The notes beneath the pieces were generated by a model, which was not told the DNA's origin, made no database searches, and was given only the letters and a program-made list of their open reading frames with translations. A program made the position numbers and the translations under genes. From Mansonella perstans (taxonomy: Eukaryota > Nematoda > Chromadorea > Rhabditida > Onchocercidae), in the NCBI GenBank assembly GCA_037074765.1, contig JBAMDO010000014.1, positions 124,001-188,000 of the forward strand: 64,000 nt of DNA, written 5' to 3'. Below, in pieces: positions 62,695 through 64,000 of this stretch (positions are counted from its first letter, which is position 1; each line of letters begins with the position of its first letter).

Positions 62695-64000
62695 TTATTT
62701 AATTAAGAAATGAAATGTTAAATTGTAATATCAATTCCATTTGTTTTTAATTATAATTTCAATTTCTTTTTTTCTACGTGATTTTCACATGGCATCATTT
62801 ACATGAATTGATTGTTTGTCATGCATATGCTGAATAACTATTAAAAATCAATTTCAATTCCATTTTTTGATATGAATTCATAATTTAGCTTTGTTTCCTT
62901 ATATCATAATGTAATTTTAATTTTGATTTTATTTTTTTTATAATTTACTTTTCATTGATTTTCCCTCAGGAAAGATGTACAGACTTCCTGAAAAAATATC
63001 TCAGCTTTGATACACTCCTCTCAGTAGTCCACTCTTGGCCTCTAGTCCTTTAGCATGACATGCAGATACACCAGCCAGAATGTTGCTGTCTCTTTTGAAT
63101 TTACCAGCAGAATCAGCCGTAAGGAGAAATCTGAGCACTGCCGTACCTAATCAGAAGCAGACGTTTCATTGTACCTTATGCAAGCAGATTTGCCTATTCC
63201 GCATCAGCATTCTCACCGGCAACGAGACCCATCATTCGCTAAGTATACCTCGAAAATACGAGGGTATTCTAAGTCTTATGATGATATTTGATTGTTAAAC
63301 TATATTGTTAAATCGCCAAAGTCCGTACCCTTTACCAACTTTTAGTGTGGATATAATGAGTCACATGTGGTTCCTAATGGTGCAGTGGGCTTTCTAGCAA
63401 TTGCATAAATTCAATTCATAAATTCAATGTGTCGATAAATTCTATTCCTTACCAGGCAAGCAGTGGAGAACATTGATTCGGGAGTCATTTCTCAGCTAAG
63501 AAATATTCCTTGTCTGCATTTAATGCGAACCGAATTGTCCATTGGTTTGGGATTTCGGTAAGATGAGATTCATGGTTTCACGACGGCATTTAGATCTACT
63601 TTTAGCGGAAAATTAATTTGTTTGTTTTTCTTTTGGGTGACACTTTTTTTGAAATGATTGAATTTGTTAACATTGTTTGCTTTTGATAGATTAGTGAAAA
63701 TTGCAAATGTCATGATGGCTGATAATTGTTAATAATGTAAGGAAAAAATATAACGATAGATTCATAAAGTGTGATAATGCAACTGCTAAACACCAAAGAA
63801 TTGATAAAGATAAAAATTATTAATTGGAAACTTTAGTAATGGAAATAAAGGATCATTATTAAATGGTTTATAAAATATTTATATGAAGAATAGATGGATG
63901 TTAATATTTCATGAGAAGGAATATTTCATTGGAAAATGCAGCAGTGCTTAAGGTTATGATCAAACTATTACTAACAAGCGTTCTTTTGTAATCATGTATT
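62695..64000. other. Right flank with a GC-richer block and inverted repeat
   Basis: About 62965-63560 has more G+C than the surroundings and contains short coding-like but broken frames (RCTDFLKKYLSFDTLL near the start; an open frame at 63080-63298). It may be a retroelement remnant, but no diagnostic motif was found. The right inverted-repeat arm follows at 63609-63868. Confidence 0.4.
63609..63868 (-). repeat. Inverted repeat, right arm
   Basis: Reverse-complement match of 58785-59032 with a few indels (one of about 15 bases). The two arms enclose the protease gene at a spacing of about 4.6 kb. Confidence 0.88.

Noticed and set aside
1..64000. tRNA genes, CRISPR arrays and bacterial (for example endosymbiont-derived) segments
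   Set aside because: None were recognised by eye: no tRNA cloverleaf motifs, no regularly spaced direct repeats with unique spacers, and no bacterial-type dense coding stretch.

Overview
The window reads as nuclear DNA of a parasitic nematode, most likely a clade III (spirurid/filarial-type) worm. It is very AT-rich, and its genes are split into many short exons with nematode-type acceptors (TTTCAG, TTTTAG) and phase-consistent introns of about 80-1400 bp. The gene families fit a nematode: a two-PDZ-domain nematode family, a nematode-type secreted serine protease, an anion-type LGC receptor and an IL-17-like cytokine. No bacterial, CRISPR or operon-like prokaryotic features are visible. Species cannot be fixed from the sequence alone.

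Layout, left to right. (1) 1.1-3.0 kb, minus: a secreted cysteine-rich protein whose last exon resembles the C-terminus of IL-17-type cytokines (exon model incomplete). (2) 3.5-4.5 kb: a near-identical ~245-bp direct repeat. (3) 5.05-6.2 kb, minus: an unrecognised repeat protein built from 16- and 22-residue Met-punctuated units, with a stop inside the array. (4) 6.9-10.6 kb, plus: memo-1 (MEMO1), complete, 10 exons. (5) 11.4-13.5 kb, minus: an ING4/ING5-type chromatin reader, complete, 5 exons. (6) 16.1-21 kb, minus: a DOMON plus cytochrome b561 ferric-reductase-like membrane protein. (7) 23.1-27.2 kb, plus: the large (alpha/beta) subunit of TFIIA, complete, 9 exons. (8) 28.6-31.8 kb, minus: a two-PDZ-domain nematode protein. 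(9) 34.0-42.7 kb, minus: a Cys-loop ligand-gated anion channel with up to 14 exons, including a 14-nt micro-exon; one of its introns carries a decayed 18S rRNA fragment. (10) 42.7-54.9 kb: a largely gene-free AT-rich tract with microsatellites and one weak gene candidate. (11) 54.9-56.3 kb, plus: a decayed BEL/Pao retrotransposon fragment. (12) 58.2-58.6 kb, minus: two exons of an unclassified protein next to a small GC-rich island. (13) 59.2-62.7 kb, plus: a complete secreted trypsin-like serine protease with full catalytic triad, lying between two inverted ~250-bp repeats.

The genes do not form a pathway. They are individually promoted housekeeping genes (memo-1, ING, TFIIA), membrane or signalling genes (ferric-reductase-like protein, PDZ protein, ligand-gated channel) and secreted products (IL-17-like, protease). 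Gene pairs are convergent (memo-1/ING; TFIIA/PDZ), divergent (repeat gene/memo-1; ferric-reductase-like/TFIIA) or tandem (channel/PDZ). The least explained items are the Met-punctuated repeat gene, the IL-17-like gene, the intronic 18S fragment, the unclassified two-exon gene at 58.3 kb and the inverted repeats around the protease gene. All exon coordinates were derived by hand from splice motifs and reading-frame phase.
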